The notes: generated by a model not told the origin, from the sequence alone. A DNA stretch of 64,000 bases from Bradyrhizobium sp. 170 (GCF_023101085.1 NZ_CP064703.1:4898001-4962000), one strand, 5' to 3'. Shown: positions 1 through 8,262, counted from the stretch's first letter. A program made the numbers and translations.

Positions 1-227
1 ATGGTTTCGGCGAACTGCTGCTTGGACATGCCAAAGCGTTCCGCGACTCGATCGACGATCACGAAGCCCTTGGGATCGAAGAATTGGGAGACGAGAGGCT
101 TGCTCAGCATCACGGGCTTATCTGACTTGCGAGCTGCAGCGGCGCTGCCCTTGTGCAGCGATTTGGCTCGCGCGGCAATCCCGCGTACGGTTTTGCCGCC
201 GCGCGTTGGGTGTTTTGATGCAGTCAT
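1..227 (-). CDS. MbcA/ParS/Xre-type antitoxin N-terminus (partial)
   Basis: Reading leftwards from an ATG at 227, 75 codons are open and run off the window edge. The first 40 residues are basic and Ala/Lys-rich; then comes a segment reading FFDPKGFVIVDRVAERFGMS, which resembles the start of the helix-turn-helix region of DUF2384 (MbcA/ParS/Xre) antitoxins in rhizobia. Such proteins neutralise RES-type toxins and repress their own promoter. A palindrome with a repeated half-site lies just upstream. The C-terminal DUF2384 domain and any toxin partner are outside the window, so the family call is an inference from a short stretch. Confidence 0.55.
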   Translation of the reverse strand, partial: MTASKHPTRGGKTVRGIAARAKSLHKGSAAAARKSDKPVMLSKPLVSQFFDPKGFVIVDRVAERFGMSKQQFAET

Positions 228-241
228 GGCAGCTACCTGAC

Positions 242-270
242 GCCATAAATATATGGCATTCTATATGGCA
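242..270. promoter_or_regulatory. putative autoregulatory operator
   Basis: GCCATA and TATGGC form a palindrome with a 4-nt centre at 242-257, and TATATGGCA occurs twice 12 bp apart (250-258 and 262-270). This AT-rich block sits 15 bp upstream of the leftward antitoxin-like start, in an otherwise GC-rich sequence. Type II antitoxins commonly repress through such sites; binding here is inferred. Confidence 0.4.
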
Positions 271-344
271 CGGATTCCTGGTTTTGTCCACCTTTCGCTG
301 GCCAGGCTACCCGAGCCCGGCCAAGCCCCCGCGCGCCTCGTCAG

Positions 345-935
345 CTACTGCACGACGTCGAGTTTGACCTTGGCGACACCCTTCCCCACCATTCCCAGCG
401 CGTCGGCCGCGGAATAGGAGACGTCGACAACACGCCCCTGAACATAGGGACCGCGGTCATTGACCCGCACCGTCACCGACTGGCCGCTCGCGACGTTTGT
501 CACGCGCAACTTGGTGCCGAAGGGCAACGTTGGATGGGCGGCGGTCATGTCGAGCGTGTTGAACTTTTCGCCGCTCGCGGTCTTGGTTCCCTCGGTGTAG
601 AAGCTGGCAACCCCATGCGAGGCCGTTTTGACGCCGCCTGCATCCCCGCGCGACGCGAACGGGGTGTGCTTTCTCAACGCCACCACGCGCCTCTTCATCA
701 TGGACGATGTCGTTCGATCGTGGTCCACCGACGCCTGCCGGCTGGCGCGAAGTTCGGATTTCTGGGTGACGACCGAGGACTGCGCGCAGGCCGCAAGCGA
801 TGCGGCTGCGAGCGTGACAGCAAGCAGCCGTATGAACTTCCCGGCACACGCGGCCGGGATTAACGGCGCTTCAAGTTGAGTATGGCCTGCCCTGACGTCG
901 ACGCACGAAGTACTGATGCAGCCAATGGAAGACAT
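345..935 (-). CDS. rlpA: RlpA-like double-psi beta-barrel lipoprotein
   Basis: The C-terminal part (about 100 residues) reads as an RlpA domain: GVASFYTEGTKTASGEKFN, then HPTLPFGTKLRVTN and VRVNDRGPYVQGRVVDVSYS, which includes the conserved Asp of the septal lytic transglycosylase fold. A hydrophobic stretch ending LAAC gives a plausible lipobox, so the protein should be anchored in the envelope. The ATG at 935 leaves about 30 residues before the signal segment; a TTG at 875 would give a more normal signal peptide, so the start is unsettled. No SPOR domain is present. Monocistronic as far as can be seen. Confidence 0.8.
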   Translation of the reverse strand: MSSIGCISTSCVDVRAGHTQLEAPLIPAACAGKFIRLLAVTLAAASLAACAQSSVVTQKSELRASRQASVDHDRTTSSMMKRRVVALRKHTPFASRGDAGGVKTASHGVASFYTEGTKTASGEKFNTLDMTAAHPTLPFGTKLRVTNVASGQSVTVRVNDRGPYVQGRVVDVSYSAADALGMVGKGVAKVKLDVVQ

Positions 936-1120
936 GTTGCAATCCCCCGCTCGCGCCCCAGCCCAAGCCGAAAACCAACACGCGGCAATGGCGGGACCGA
1001 ATCCGGGCGGAAGCGTGGCCGGACGCGAACAGCCACGATTTCCACAGCGCAATTCCGTTCGAGTGTGGTGATTGCGTCACAGGATTTGCTGGATCCTGTA
1101 GCCACTACCAGCGAGCTATG

Positions 1121-2527
1121 TCAGGAAATCTCGTAGACCGACACCTTGTCCGCGATGCCGCTCAACGCCACGCGTCTCGTCGCCGGCTTCAGCCCGTTGC
1201 TCTCGAGCAGGGCCCGGGCATGGGCGTTCTCCACCACCTGCTCCGTCACCACGATCGAGCGTGAGGCCGCAAGGCCCTGGACCCGCGACGCGATATTGAC
1301 CGTCTGGCCAAAATAGTCCTGCTGGCCATTGAGCGTGACCGCGAGGCATGAGCCTTCGTGGATGCCCATCTTCAGCCGCAGGCTCTGGTGCTGACGCTCG
1401 GCGCCAAGATCGCTCATCGCCTCGCGCATGCGGATTGCAGCGGCAATGGCGCGGTCGGGCGTCTCGAAGGTCGCCATGATGGCATCGCCGATGGTCTTCA
1501 CCACCGCCCCCCTTTCGGACACGATGATCTCCTGCAGCAGCCTGAAATGCTCGTTGACGAGATCGAAGGCTGTGAGGTCACCGACGCGCTCGTAGAGCTC
1601 GGTGGAATCCTTGAGATCGCTGAACAGGAAAGTCAGGCTCAGGATCTTGAGGCGCTGACCGATGGCGAGCGTGTCGGTCCGGTAGATATCGCGAAAAGTC
1701 TGATTGGTGAGGAGACGCGTTGCCGTGAGAACCGATTTTCGTCGCTTCAGGAGGTCATCCAGCGTCGGGTTCGCCACCCATACCGCCGGCAACACGCGAC
1801 CGTCGGTGCGGTTGTCCAACGCCAGGCGCAGTGGCCCGGGGCGCAGGGTAACGTTGTCGACGGGAACCTGGATCTTGTTGAAGATCACGGACAGGTTCTG
1901 GCGCTCGCTGGTCTCTTCGCCGCTGACCTCCAGGAATTGGGCCGCATGCGTCACGGGATCGAACATGATCAGCGTGCCCTGCGGCACCTGCAGGGAAAGG
2001 ATGGCCCTTTCTCCTGCCGGCAAGTCGACGATTTCGAGCGTGACCTCGTCCAGCAGCTTCTCCAGATCGTCCGGAAGATCGATCGCCGAACTCCAGAAGA
2101 TCTGGCGATAATATTCGGCCGCGGACAGTTGGTCGGGACTATGGGCCGCGATCTTCCGCACGCGCGGGCTTACCGTAAAAGTCACCTCGACCAGATTATC
2201 GAGCGTCGTCTCGTAGCCCGCGGCGCAGAACGCGCAATGATACTGCGCCCGATCCAGGGTCTTCAGGCTTTTGTTGGCGGAAAGAACCCCGGCACAGCTC
2301 GGGCACATCACGTTCCATGTCATCTCGAACATGCCGAGCCCCACCGCATTCAGGAGGGCTGCGATGACCCGATCTTCGTCGATGCCCGCCGTGCCTGCGA
2401 GATCAAGCGCGTTCATCTTGTTCAAGGCATGATCCGGAGCATCCCGCACCATGCGCTCGAGCATATCCACAACGGCTTCGTCGGACGACTGACGCAGAGC
2501 CGCAAACGACGTCCCGGTTTCGCTCAT
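1121..2527 (-). CDS. class III adenylate/guanylate cyclase with N-terminal zinc-ribbon module
   Basis: 468 residues. The C-terminal 170 residues are a class III cyclase catalytic domain: FSDLKDST supplies the first metal Asp and KTIGDAIMATF the second. The N-terminal part carries CPSC near residue 75 and CAFC near residue 98, a likely zinc ribbon, in a region like DUF5939 found before cyclase domains in Bradyrhizobium. No membrane segment is predicted, so it is probably a cytosolic cAMP or cGMP producer whose activity is set by the N-terminal module. The ligand is unknown. The substrate (ATP or GTP) cannot be fixed from what I can see. Confidence 0.85.
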   Translation of the reverse strand: MSETGTSFAALRQSSDEAVVDMLERMVRDAPDHALNKMNALDLAGTAGIDEDRVIAALLNAVGLGMFEMTWNVMCPSCAGVLSANKSLKTLDRAQYHCAFCAAGYETTLDNLVEVTFTVSPRVRKIAAHSPDQLSAAEYYRQIFWSSAIDLPDDLEKLLDEVTLEIVDLPAGERAILSLQVPQGTLIMFDPVTHAAQFLEVSGEETSERQNLSVIFNKIQVPVDNVTLRPGPLRLALDNRTDGRVLPAVWVANPTLDDLLKRRKSVLTATRLLTNQTFRDIYRTDTLAIGQRLKILSLTFLFSDLKDSTELYERVGDLTAFDLVNEHFRLLQEIIVSERGAVVKTIGDAIMATFETPDRAIAAAIRMREAMSDLGAERQHQSLRLKMGIHEGSCLAVTLNGQQDYFGQTVNIASRVQGLAASRSIVVTEQVVENAHARALLESNGLKPATRRVALSGIADKVSVYEIS

Positions 2528-2606
2528 GCGACAATGCTACCTGAAAGAAGGCAGCGCGAACACCCGCTAACCCATCCCGCGCGCGGCCCGGATAAGCCAG
2601 CAAGAC

Positions 2607-2634
2607 AAAAAGCCCGCGACGATGTCGCGGGCTT
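2607..2634 (-). terminator. intrinsic terminator after the 91-aa secreted protein gene
   Basis: AAGCCCGCGAC and GTCGCGGGCTT (2610-2620 and 2624-2634) form a perfect 11-bp stem with a GAT loop. On the minus strand it is followed by TTTTTG, as expected for a Rho-independent terminator of the gene ending at 2662. Confidence 0.75.
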
Positions 2635-2661
2635 CTTGCTCAAGCGGCGTTGGAGATGTCG

Positions 2662-2937
2662 TCAGCGAATGGCGCGACCGGTCGTCGGGGCTGGCGTGGC
2701 CGTCTCGGCCGTCCGTGTCGTCCGCGGCGTCAGGACGCTCAGCTGATGCGCAGTGGCTGCGGAGGTCAGCGCCGGCGACTGCTCCGTGACCTCAGCGGCG
2801 CCCAGCACGCTGACCTGCGCCGCCGATATCGGCAGCCCCTTCGTTTCATAGGCCGGCAGCTCCGCCGCAAAACCGGCAGTGGCGCCCACAATCGAGAGTA
2901 CGGCGGCGGCTGCGATGGATAGGTAAGTCTTCTGCAC
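2662..2937 (-). CDS. small exported protein of unknown function
   Basis: 91 residues from a GTG at 2937; GGAG lies 8 nt upstream and supports this start over the longer frame. The N-terminus (QKTYLSIAAAAVLSIVGATAGFA) is a standard Sec signal peptide with cleavage after FAA. The mature part is short, rich in Ala, Thr and Val, and has no cysteine or known motif. A striking palindrome lies upstream at 2983-3020 and a clear terminator follows. Function unknown. Confidence 0.6.
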   Translation of the reverse strand: MQKTYLSIAAAAVLSIVGATAGFAAELPAYETKGLPISAAQVSVLGAAEVTEQSPALTSAATAHQLSVLTPRTTRTAETATPAPTTGRAIR

Positions 2938-2982
2938 TTCAATTCTCCGGGGTAGGATTCGAAGCAACAGACTACACCCTTT

Positions 2983-3020
2983 TTGTTGCAATGCGATATC
3001 ACGATATTGCATTGCAACAA
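2983..3020. promoter_or_regulatory. 38-bp near-perfect palindrome between divergent genes
   Basis: TTGTTGCAATGC (2983-2994) is the exact reverse complement of GCATTGCAACAA (3009-3020), and the inner 14 bp are also mostly symmetric, giving 34 matches in 38. It lies 45 bp before the leftward secreted-protein gene and 75 bp before rightward panE. The TGC/GCA-rich arms recall PhaR-type operators of alphaproteobacteria, but that link is a guess. Confidence 0.6.
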
Positions 3021-3094
3021 TGCAGTTCCCCGCACTCAATTAATGGTGAGAGCCCAACCGGTTAGCAGCAGGGCCTGCCGAACAGGAGAAAAGC

Positions 3095-4000
3095 ATGCAA
3101 GTCGCGGTCGTCGGTGCTGGAGCGGTCGGATGCTACTATGGAGGACTGCTGCTGCGGGCCGGACATGACGTGACGTTCGTCGGCAGGCAGCCGCATGTCG
3201 ACGCCATCAACGCCCATGGCCTGCTGCTGGACACCAAGACTTTCAACGGCCATCTGCCCGCCAAAGCCGCGACCGACGCAAGCGCCCTCGCCTCGCCCGA
3301 CCTGGTGCTGGTTTGCGTGAAGTCGGCCGATACCGAGCAAGCCGGCCGGTCGCTCGCCGGACGCTTGCTGCCGGAAACATCCGTCCTCAGCCTGCAGAAC
3401 GGCGTCGACAATGCGCCGCGTCTTGCCGCCGTCACCGGCCACGCCGTCATTCCCGTGGTGGTCTATGTCGGCAGCGAGATGGCCGGGCCCGGCCATGTCA
3501 GGCATCACGGCGGCGGCGACCTCGCCATCGGCGCCTCCGCCACGAGCGAGGCGCTGGCGCAAACGCTTCAGGCCGCCGGCATCGGCATCACGATCGCCGA
3601 CGACATCGACAAGACGCTGTGGAGCAAGCTGATCATCAACTGCGCCTTCAACGCGCTTTCCGCCGTGGCCGGCATTTCCTACGGCCCGATGCTGGAAGTC
3701 GAAGGCACCCGGAATGTCGTCACGCGCGCGGTGCAGGAGGCGACAGCGGTCGCCCGCGCCTGCGGCGTATCGATCGGCGACGATCTCCTCGCGCATATCC
3801 TGAACATCCCGGCCATCATGCCGAACCAGATGTCGTCCACCGCGCAGGATCTTGCGCGCGGCAAGCCCAGCGAGATCGACTTTCTCAACGGCTATGTGGT
3901 GCGCAAGGGCGCCGAACTCGGCATTGCCACGCCGACCAATCACGCCCTGCAGGTGATGGTGAAGCTGGCGGAACGGGGCAAGGAGTTGTCACGGCGGTAG
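3095..4000 (+). CDS. panE: 2-dehydropantoate 2-reductase (ketopantoate reductase)
   Basis: 301 residues, normal family length. It should reduce ketopantoate to pantoate with NADPH in pantothenate and CoA synthesis. The N-terminus VAVVGAGAVGCYYGG is the Rossmann nucleotide loop; LQNGVDN holds the conserved Asn; KTLWSKLIINCAFNALSA holds the catalytic Lys region; PSEIDFLNG supplies the conserved Glu near the C-terminus. ATG at 3095 follows a purine-rich AGGAG. PanE/ApbA paralogues with other 2-oxoacid substrates exist, so panE is the best but not the only reading. Confidence 0.85.
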   Translation: MQVAVVGAGAVGCYYGGLLLRAGHDVTFVGRQPHVDAINAHGLLLDTKTFNGHLPAKAATDASALASPDLVLVCVKSADTEQAGRSLAGRLLPETSVLSLQNGVDNAPRLAAVTGHAVIPVVVYVGSEMAGPGHVRHHGGGDLAIGASATSEALAQTLQAAGIGITIADDIDKTLWSKLIINCAFNALSAVAGISYGPMLEVEGTRNVVTRAVQEATAVARACGVSIGDDLLAHILNIPAIMPNQMSSTAQDLARGKPSEIDFLNGYVVRKGAELGIATPTNHALQVMVKLAERGKELSRR

Positions 4001-4073
4001 CCCGGATGAGCGTTAGCGACATCCGGGACCACGCCAACACCGCCCCGGATTTCGCTAACGCTCATCCGGGCTA
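3998..4073. repeat. REP-like inverted repeat, CCCGGATGAGCG family
   Basis: Two 30-bp arms (3998-4027 and 4044-4073) match in 29 of 30 positions when one is inverted. The first arm begins at the stop codon of panE, so it probably doubles as a transcription terminator. Same family as the element at 17601-17686. Confidence 0.85.
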
Positions 4074-4087
4074 CAAGCGAGCGCCGC

Positions 4088-4270
4088 CTACGCGATCACT
4101 CGCTTCTCGAGGATCTTGCGAAAATCCGTTGCCAGGCTGCCGTAGTAGCCGGCCAACACTTCGTAAAAGCTCTGCTCGGCCTTGTCGGTTGCTTCCCGCG
4201 CCTGCTGTTCGCAGCGCGAGGCTTTCGTCTCGTACTTCTCCACCTTGGTCTTGAGCTCTGCCACCACCAT
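4088..4270 (-). CDS. small coiled-coil protein of unknown function
   Basis: 60 residues from ATG 4270, preceded by GGGGAG eight bases upstream; the longer frame adds an unlikely hydrophobic extension. The sequence is dominated by Lys, Glu, Gln and Ala in heptad-like order (ELKTKVEKYETKASRCEQQA), so an alpha-helical coiled coil is likely. One Cys, no signal peptide. I do not recognise a family. Confidence 0.6.
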   Translation of the reverse strand: MVVAELKTKVEKYETKASRCEQQAREATDKAEQSFYEVLAGYYGSLATDFRKILEKRVIA

Positions 4271-4397
4271 CGTCGTTACTCCCCGCCACACACACGCCCA
4301 AGATGCTAGGCCGGCAAAGGTCGAAAAGATGGCCGGGTTGAGGAGATTTCGTAGCGCAGCCGTGAGCAAGTCGTGACTGATCGCGCAGAGCGCGCGC

Positions 4398-4754
4398 CTA
4401 GCGCGCCGGCACCGGCGCCGGCGGCCGCAACAAGCGTGACCGCGACGCGCCGGTCTTGGTCGCAGGCCTCGCCGCGACGCGCTTTCCGCTGTCGATGGAT
4501 TCCAGATAGGACGTCAGCGCCCAGGCCGAGCTCGAGCCGCTGGAATAGTGTTTTTGCAGAAACAGATAGAGCGTGAGGTGAAAGCGGCCCTTGGCGAGGC
4601 CGCGCGGGCTGCGGTGACAGGATGCGCAACTTTCGGCGAACAGTTTTGGCGCCGGTTTGCCCTGATCGAGATTCTGCGCGACAGCCACCGATCCGCCCAG
4701 CGCGGCCATGACGGTAACAACAAGCAGACCGCAGCGCGCTTTCATTGGCGACAT
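4398..4754 (-). CDS. small exported c-type cytochrome-like protein
   Basis: 118 residues. A signal peptide (VVTVMAALGGSVAVAQ) is followed by a single haem c motif, CASCH, at about residue 53, and a Met-poor C-terminal half. Homologues would be periplasmic electron carriers or sensors. ATG 4754 was chosen, though an ATG three codons on (4745) is equally possible; neither has a strong ribosome site. A distal Met ligand is not obvious, and the C-terminus is basic and Pro-rich, so a classical electron-transfer cytochrome is not certain. Confidence 0.6.
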   Translation of the reverse strand: MSPMKARCGLLVVTVMAALGGSVAVAQNLDQGKPAPKLFAESCASCHRSPRGLAKGRFHLTLYLFLQKHYSSGSSSAWALTSYLESIDSGKRVAARPATKTGASRSRLLRPPAPVPAR

Positions 4755-4908
4755 CAATTTTTCCGGTACACGGAGCGGATGAGCTGCCTCAGGCAACTCG
4801 GGGAAGAAGGCGGAAGATGGCAGGCGAAGCGCAATCTGCTGTCGAGGCGTGGCGAAAAGTGGGTGCGCTTCCGCCATCATTGCGCTCTAATCGCGGCATG
4901 GCGCAGTT

Positions 4909-4945
4909 CGTAGGATGGGTGGAGCGCAGCGATATCCATCCTACG
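4909..4945. repeat. short REP-like palindrome, GTAGGATGG family
   Basis: CGTAGGATGG (4909-4918) pairs with CCATCCTACG (4936-4945). It lies downstream of the leftward flavin reductase gene. A larger relative is at 9107-9187. Confidence 0.7.
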
Positions 4946-4956
4946 CAGGCATCACC

Positions 4957-5547
4957 TCAATACGGCGGTTTCTTCTTTTCCCGCTGCGCCCTTGCCGCCT
5001 CCATCCACCACACGAGATCGTCCGCAAAGCGCGGGAACGCGTGTGACAGCGCCTTGCCGCCCTCGCCGGTCGGCTTGCCGTCTTCGGTCAGCGTCTGCGC
5101 GATCGGGCCTACGGCGATCGAGCTCGAAATCACCACCATGCCCATTTCCGAAAGCGTGCCGTGCCATGCGAGCGCGGCGCGCGCGCCGGAGATGCGGCCG
5201 GCCGAATAGCTCGCAATCGCAGCCGGGCGCCAGAACCATTCTTCGAGAAAATGGTCGGTGAGGTTTTTCAGCCCCGGCTGCATGCCCCAATTATATTCGC
5301 CGGTCACGAACACAAAGCCGTCAGCGGTGCGGATCTGCTCGGCCAGTTTTTCGAGCGCGGCCGGCGCGCCGCCTTTCGGATATTCCTTGTACATCCGGTC
5401 CAGCATCGGCAGGCCGATCGCCTTGGCGTCGATCAGTTCGACATCGTCGCCGCGGGCGGCAAGCCCCTCGACGACGAATTGCGCCAGCCGGATGCCCATG
5501 CGATCGGAACGGTAAGAGCCGTAAAAGACGAGAATGCGGTTGCCCAT
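4957..5547 (-). CDS. NADPH-dependent FMN reductase / flavodoxin-fold oxidoreductase
   Basis: 196 residues. The N-terminus ILVFYGSYRSDRMGIRLA is the phosphate-binding loop of the NADPH-dependent FMN reductase family (the GSxRxxS-like motif), and TADGFVFVTGEYNWGMQPGLKN is the flavin-edge loop found in ArsH/ChrR-like enzymes. It should bind FMN and reduce quinones, flavin or metal ions with NAD(P)H in the cytosol. Substrate cannot be read from sequence. It stands alone, flanked by a repeat and a terminator. Confidence 0.85.
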   Translation of the reverse strand: MGNRILVFYGSYRSDRMGIRLAQFVVEGLAARGDDVELIDAKAIGLPMLDRMYKEYPKGGAPAALEKLAEQIRTADGFVFVTGEYNWGMQPGLKNLTDHFLEEWFWRPAAIASYSAGRISGARAALAWHGTLSEMGMVVISSSIAVGPIAQTLTEDGKPTGEGGKALSHAFPRFADDLVWWMEAARAQREKKKPPY

Positions 5548-5664
5548 GACACCTGCACCTTAAGGCATTGGATGATGCACTCGAACCATGCGGGCAATTC
5601 CCATGCAAGGCCCGAGCCTGCCGGCCCGCGCTGAACATCGGGCTACACACTGAAATCGCCGCAA

Positions 5665-5689
5665 CAAAAAAGCGGCCTTGCGGCCGCTT
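5665..5689 (-). terminator. intrinsic terminator of the Tyr/Gly-rich secreted protein gene
   Basis: AGCGGCC (5671-5677) and GGCCGCT (5682-5688) pair around TTGC; on the minus strand the stem is followed by TTTTTT. It sits 23 bp past the stop at 5712. Confidence 0.8.
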
Positions 5690-5711
5690 CGTTACAGTTG
5701 CGCGTCCGGCT

Positions 5712-6053
5712 CTACCAATAGCCGGGCCCGTCATAATAGGCGTAGGAATCAACGTACGGCGCGCCCGCGATCGCAGCCGCCGTTCCGACCGCTACGCCAG
5801 CCGCAAGCCCAACGGGCCCGGGACCGTAATGGACGCGAGGTCCGTAGTACACGCGAGGTCCGTAGTAAGGTCCGTAGTAGCTGTAGTCGTACCGGCTCGG
5901 CAGACGAACGCCATATCCGCCGCGCAGATAGTTGGAGTTCGGATAGTTGAACCCGATCATGCCGGGTTCCTGGGTCGCTTCCTGCGACATCGCAGGCGTC
6001 GCAAGCGCCGTCGCAAGGATCGCGGCCGCGCCAAGCATTGTCAGTTTCATCAT
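5712..6053 (-). CDS. secreted Tyr/Gly/Pro-rich protein, stress promoter
   Basis: 113 residues. Signal peptide MLGAAAILATALATPAMSQ, then a low-complexity mature part with repeated YYGPR / YGPR units (about residues 58-80) and a short hydrophobic Gly/Ala segment near the end. No catalytic motif. GGAGA lies 7 nt before ATG 6053. An exact EcfG promoter (6084-6109) puts it in the general stress response. The Tyr/Gly/Pro composition recalls structural envelope proteins; function unknown. Confidence 0.7.
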   Translation of the reverse strand: MMKLTMLGAAAILATALATPAMSQEATQEPGMIGFNYPNSNYLRGGYGVRLPSRYDYSYYGPYYGPRVYYGPRVHYGPGPVGLAAGVAVGTAAAIAGAPYVDSYAYYDGPGYW

Positions 6054-6083
6054 CGCTCATTCTCCATTTGCATATGAAGAACG

Positions 6084-6109
6084 AACGGGCAAAGCGAGAT
6101 GCTGGTTCC
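6084..6109 (-). promoter_or_regulatory. EcfG (general stress sigma) promoter
   Basis: Read on the minus strand: GGAAC, 17 nt, CGTT. This is an exact match to the alphaproteobacterial EcfG consensus. It leaves a leader of roughly 20-25 nt before the ATG at 6053, with ribosome site inside it. Confidence 0.8.
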
Positions 6110-6159
6110 AGAGGTCGATTCACAGCGCCGTGATTTTCAGAGACGATTGCCTCTTACCG

Positions 6160-6205
6160 GCAAGAGAAAAGGCCGGCGGGCGTTACGCCACCGGCCTTCT
6201 CTTGC
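6160..6205. other. long hairpin in the intergenic region
   Basis: GCAAGAGAA..AGGCCGG (6160-6176) pairs with CCGGCCTTCTCTTGC (6191-6205) with a two-base bulge, and the loop holds a further GGCG/CGCC pair. There is no T-run on either side, so an attenuator or RNA-processing structure is as likely as a terminator. Confidence 0.5.
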
Positions 6206-6378
6206 AACTGCCGGCTCGGGAGGTCCGGTTCCGCTGCGATTCCATGCCTAAAGTTTGACCACTACAGCATTAATAAAATCTTAATGACCGACTGTGAGGT
6301 GCATCACGGATGGGCAAAACCTTCTGGGGCTAGCTTCGTACCAATAAGAGTAGCTTCGCCTAAGCGCAGGAGGCCAAC

Positions 6379-6612
6379 ATGGCCCAGGTTTATTTCCACT
6401 GCTCGAATTCCCGGGAAGTCCGGATCGATCGATCCGGCGAAGCGGTCAGCGACCTCGCCGAGGCGCGCGAGCGCGCGGCCGGCATCGTCCGGTCGCTGAT
6501 CATGGGCCGCGACGCGGAAGACTGGCGCGACTGGGTCGTGCATGTCAGTGACGATTTCGACGAAGAGATCTTCGTTCTGCCGTTCGCCTTCGTCCTCGGC
6601 AAACCGCACTGA
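6379..6612 (+). CDS. DUF6894-type small protein, copy 1
   Basis: 77 residues, acidic, cytosolic. It begins MAQVYFHCSNS and contains EDWRDWVVHVSDD and a LPF motif, as in the DUF6894 family of short rhizobial proteins with no known role. AGGAGG precedes the start. Copy 2 at 8688-8921 shares about 47 of 77 residues. The gene is followed 9 bp later by the 60-residue partner at 6622, an arrangement repeated at copy 2. Confidence 0.7.
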   Translation: MAQVYFHCSNSREVRIDRSGEAVSDLAEARERAAGIVRSLIMGRDAEDWRDWVVHVSDDFDEEIFVLPFAFVLGKPH

Positions 6613-6621
6613 GAGGTTGCC

Positions 6622-6804
6622 ATGCTGCCGGCACGACCGCCCTTCATGCCGCTGCTCCGCCGCCTCGATGCGATCGTGGCGCGCTGCCACCGCCTGATCG
6701 AGCGCGCCCGCGACCCCTATCGTCCCGAGCGCCACTACATGCGCGGCCCCGGCCCGAAATGGCGCGCCAGGCATCGCGCTGACGTCGCAGGCGCAGCCGT
6801 CTAA
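6622..6804 (+). CDS. small basic protein, partner of DUF6894 copy 1
   Basis: 60 residues, rich in Arg and Pro. The centre (ERARDPYRPERHYMRGPGPK) is almost the same as in the partner of copy 2 at 8932-9087, with PYRPE, HYMRGPGPKW kept exactly, which argues for a real, selected gene. Starts 9 bp after the DUF6894 stop with GAGAGG in between, so the two are co-translated. Function unknown. Confidence 0.65.
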   Translation: MLPARPPFMPLLRRLDAIVARCHRLIERARDPYRPERHYMRGPGPKWRARHRADVAGAAV

Positions 6805-7054
6805 GACCGCCGACCGAGCCGCCGACGCGGTCGGCGCCAGATCCGGAAAATCCCTTCCTTCGCGCATTCCTTGCGCTCCGGTTCCAGCACCGGAACCCAC
6901 GGCCCCAACCTCTCCACGAGATCGCCTTGCTTTGGTCAAACCTCGCTGGCCGTGTGGTGGCTTGGACAAGGCTTTCTGGGCAGAGGGTTTTCCACGCCGC
7001 AAGCATGGCTCGCCGCCCGATGCGGGTGACATTGGACTGAGCAAGGGACCGCCA

Positions 7055-8065
7055 ATGCAATCCACGCCAACGCTGAAAGACACCGATCCGCACGACGTCT
7101 TTGCGATCGAATCGCTGCTGCACGCGCATGCCGAAAAAGCGCCACCGCTGGCGCACGATCCGGCCGCCCCTCCGGCGGCGCCGCAAGTCCAAATCGCGGC
7201 GAAGCCGCAAATTCAAGTTACGCCGCCGATTTCGGCCGGCGCGCCGATTCCGCAGGTCGAACCGACGTTTCGGGCCCCGGACGCGCGCGATATCCAGCTT
7301 GAGAGTGTCAGGCCAAGCGAGATCAAGGTGGATGGTCTCAAGCCTCCCGGCGAACGGCCGATGTCCAAATGGGTGAAGCGCGTGGTCATGGCGCTGCTCG
7401 GCCTGTGCGGCGCGATGGCTGCCGCGGCCTGGCAGCATTATGGCGATCAGGCCAAGGCGGTGGCCGCCGAGTGGGCGCCACCCTTCGTGCTGGCGGCATT
7501 GCCTTCGGCAACCAGGCCTGCCGTCGCTGAGGAGCCGAGCGTGGCGCCGGCCACCGAATCCGCCGCGACAGAGCAGGCCGCTGCGCAACCGGCAGCAGCG
7601 ACAACGGCAGCGCCGGCTCAGCCCGAACCAGCTGCCACTGCCGCCGCCGCTCCTTCTGCGGAATCGTCCCAGTTGCAATCGATGGCGCGGGATCTCGCCA
7701 CGATGGGCCAGCAGGTCGAGGAGCTGAAAACCACCATCGCGCAGCTCAGGGCGAGCCAGGCCCAAATGGCGCGTGAACTTGCCAAAGCTTCAGAGGCCAG
7801 AGCGGCCGAAACCAGACCAGCCGAGCAGAACCTGCGGCCGAGGGTGTCGGCGCTGACGCCGCCTGCGCCGCGGCCGGCCGCCCCGCCACCCGCGCGCAAG
7901 CCGAAACCGGCCTATTCCTATTCGCCGTCCTATTCGCCCGCACCGATTGCGGCCGCTCCCGCAACGCCGCTCCGGCCGGCGCAGGCCGCCGCACCGTTAC
8001 CGCCTCAGCAAACGATAGCCGATGACGGCGAGCCGGTGGTACGCCCGCCGATGCCGATGCGGTAG
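7055..8065 (+). CDS. membrane-anchored Ala/Pro-rich coiled-coil protein
   Basis: 336 residues from ATG 7055 (GGGA seven bases upstream); the open frame extends further left but without a better start. Order: Pro/Ala-rich cytosolic N-terminus, one membrane helix near residues 108-128 (VVMALLGLCGAMAAAAW), a disordered Ala/Pro/Glu linker, a coiled coil around 205-255 (ARDLATMGQQVEELKTTIAQ), then a Pro-rich tail with repeated YSPSYSP. This looks like an envelope scaffold; no enzymatic motif is visible. Confidence 0.7.
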   Translation: MQSTPTLKDTDPHDVFAIESLLHAHAEKAPPLAHDPAAPPAAPQVQIAAKPQIQVTPPISAGAPIPQVEPTFRAPDARDIQLESVRPSEIKVDGLKPPGERPMSKWVKRVVMALLGLCGAMAAAAWQHYGDQAKAVAAEWAPPFVLAALPSATRPAVAEEPSVAPATESAATEQAAAQPAAATTAAPAQPEPAATAAAAPSAESSQLQSMARDLATMGQQVEELKTTIAQLRASQAQMARELAKASEARAAETRPAEQNLRPRVSALTPPAPRPAAPPPARKPKPAYSYSPSYSPAPIAAAPATPLRPAQAAAPLPPQQTIADDGEPVVRPPMPMR

Positions 8066-8262
8066 GTAGCTGCGTTCCCCGGATGCTGCGCGGCGCCAAC
8101 AGCGCGTTCACGCGCGTCTTCGCTATGTTTGCGGCATGATGCGCTGCTGATCCGGGGGTCCATGTTAGAGATGGGTCCCGGCTCAGCAGAGCAGCGCTAC
8201 CGGACGATCCTCCGCATCGCCTGGGCCGCACCGCGTCCGGGACAAGTGACCACGCCAATCGG

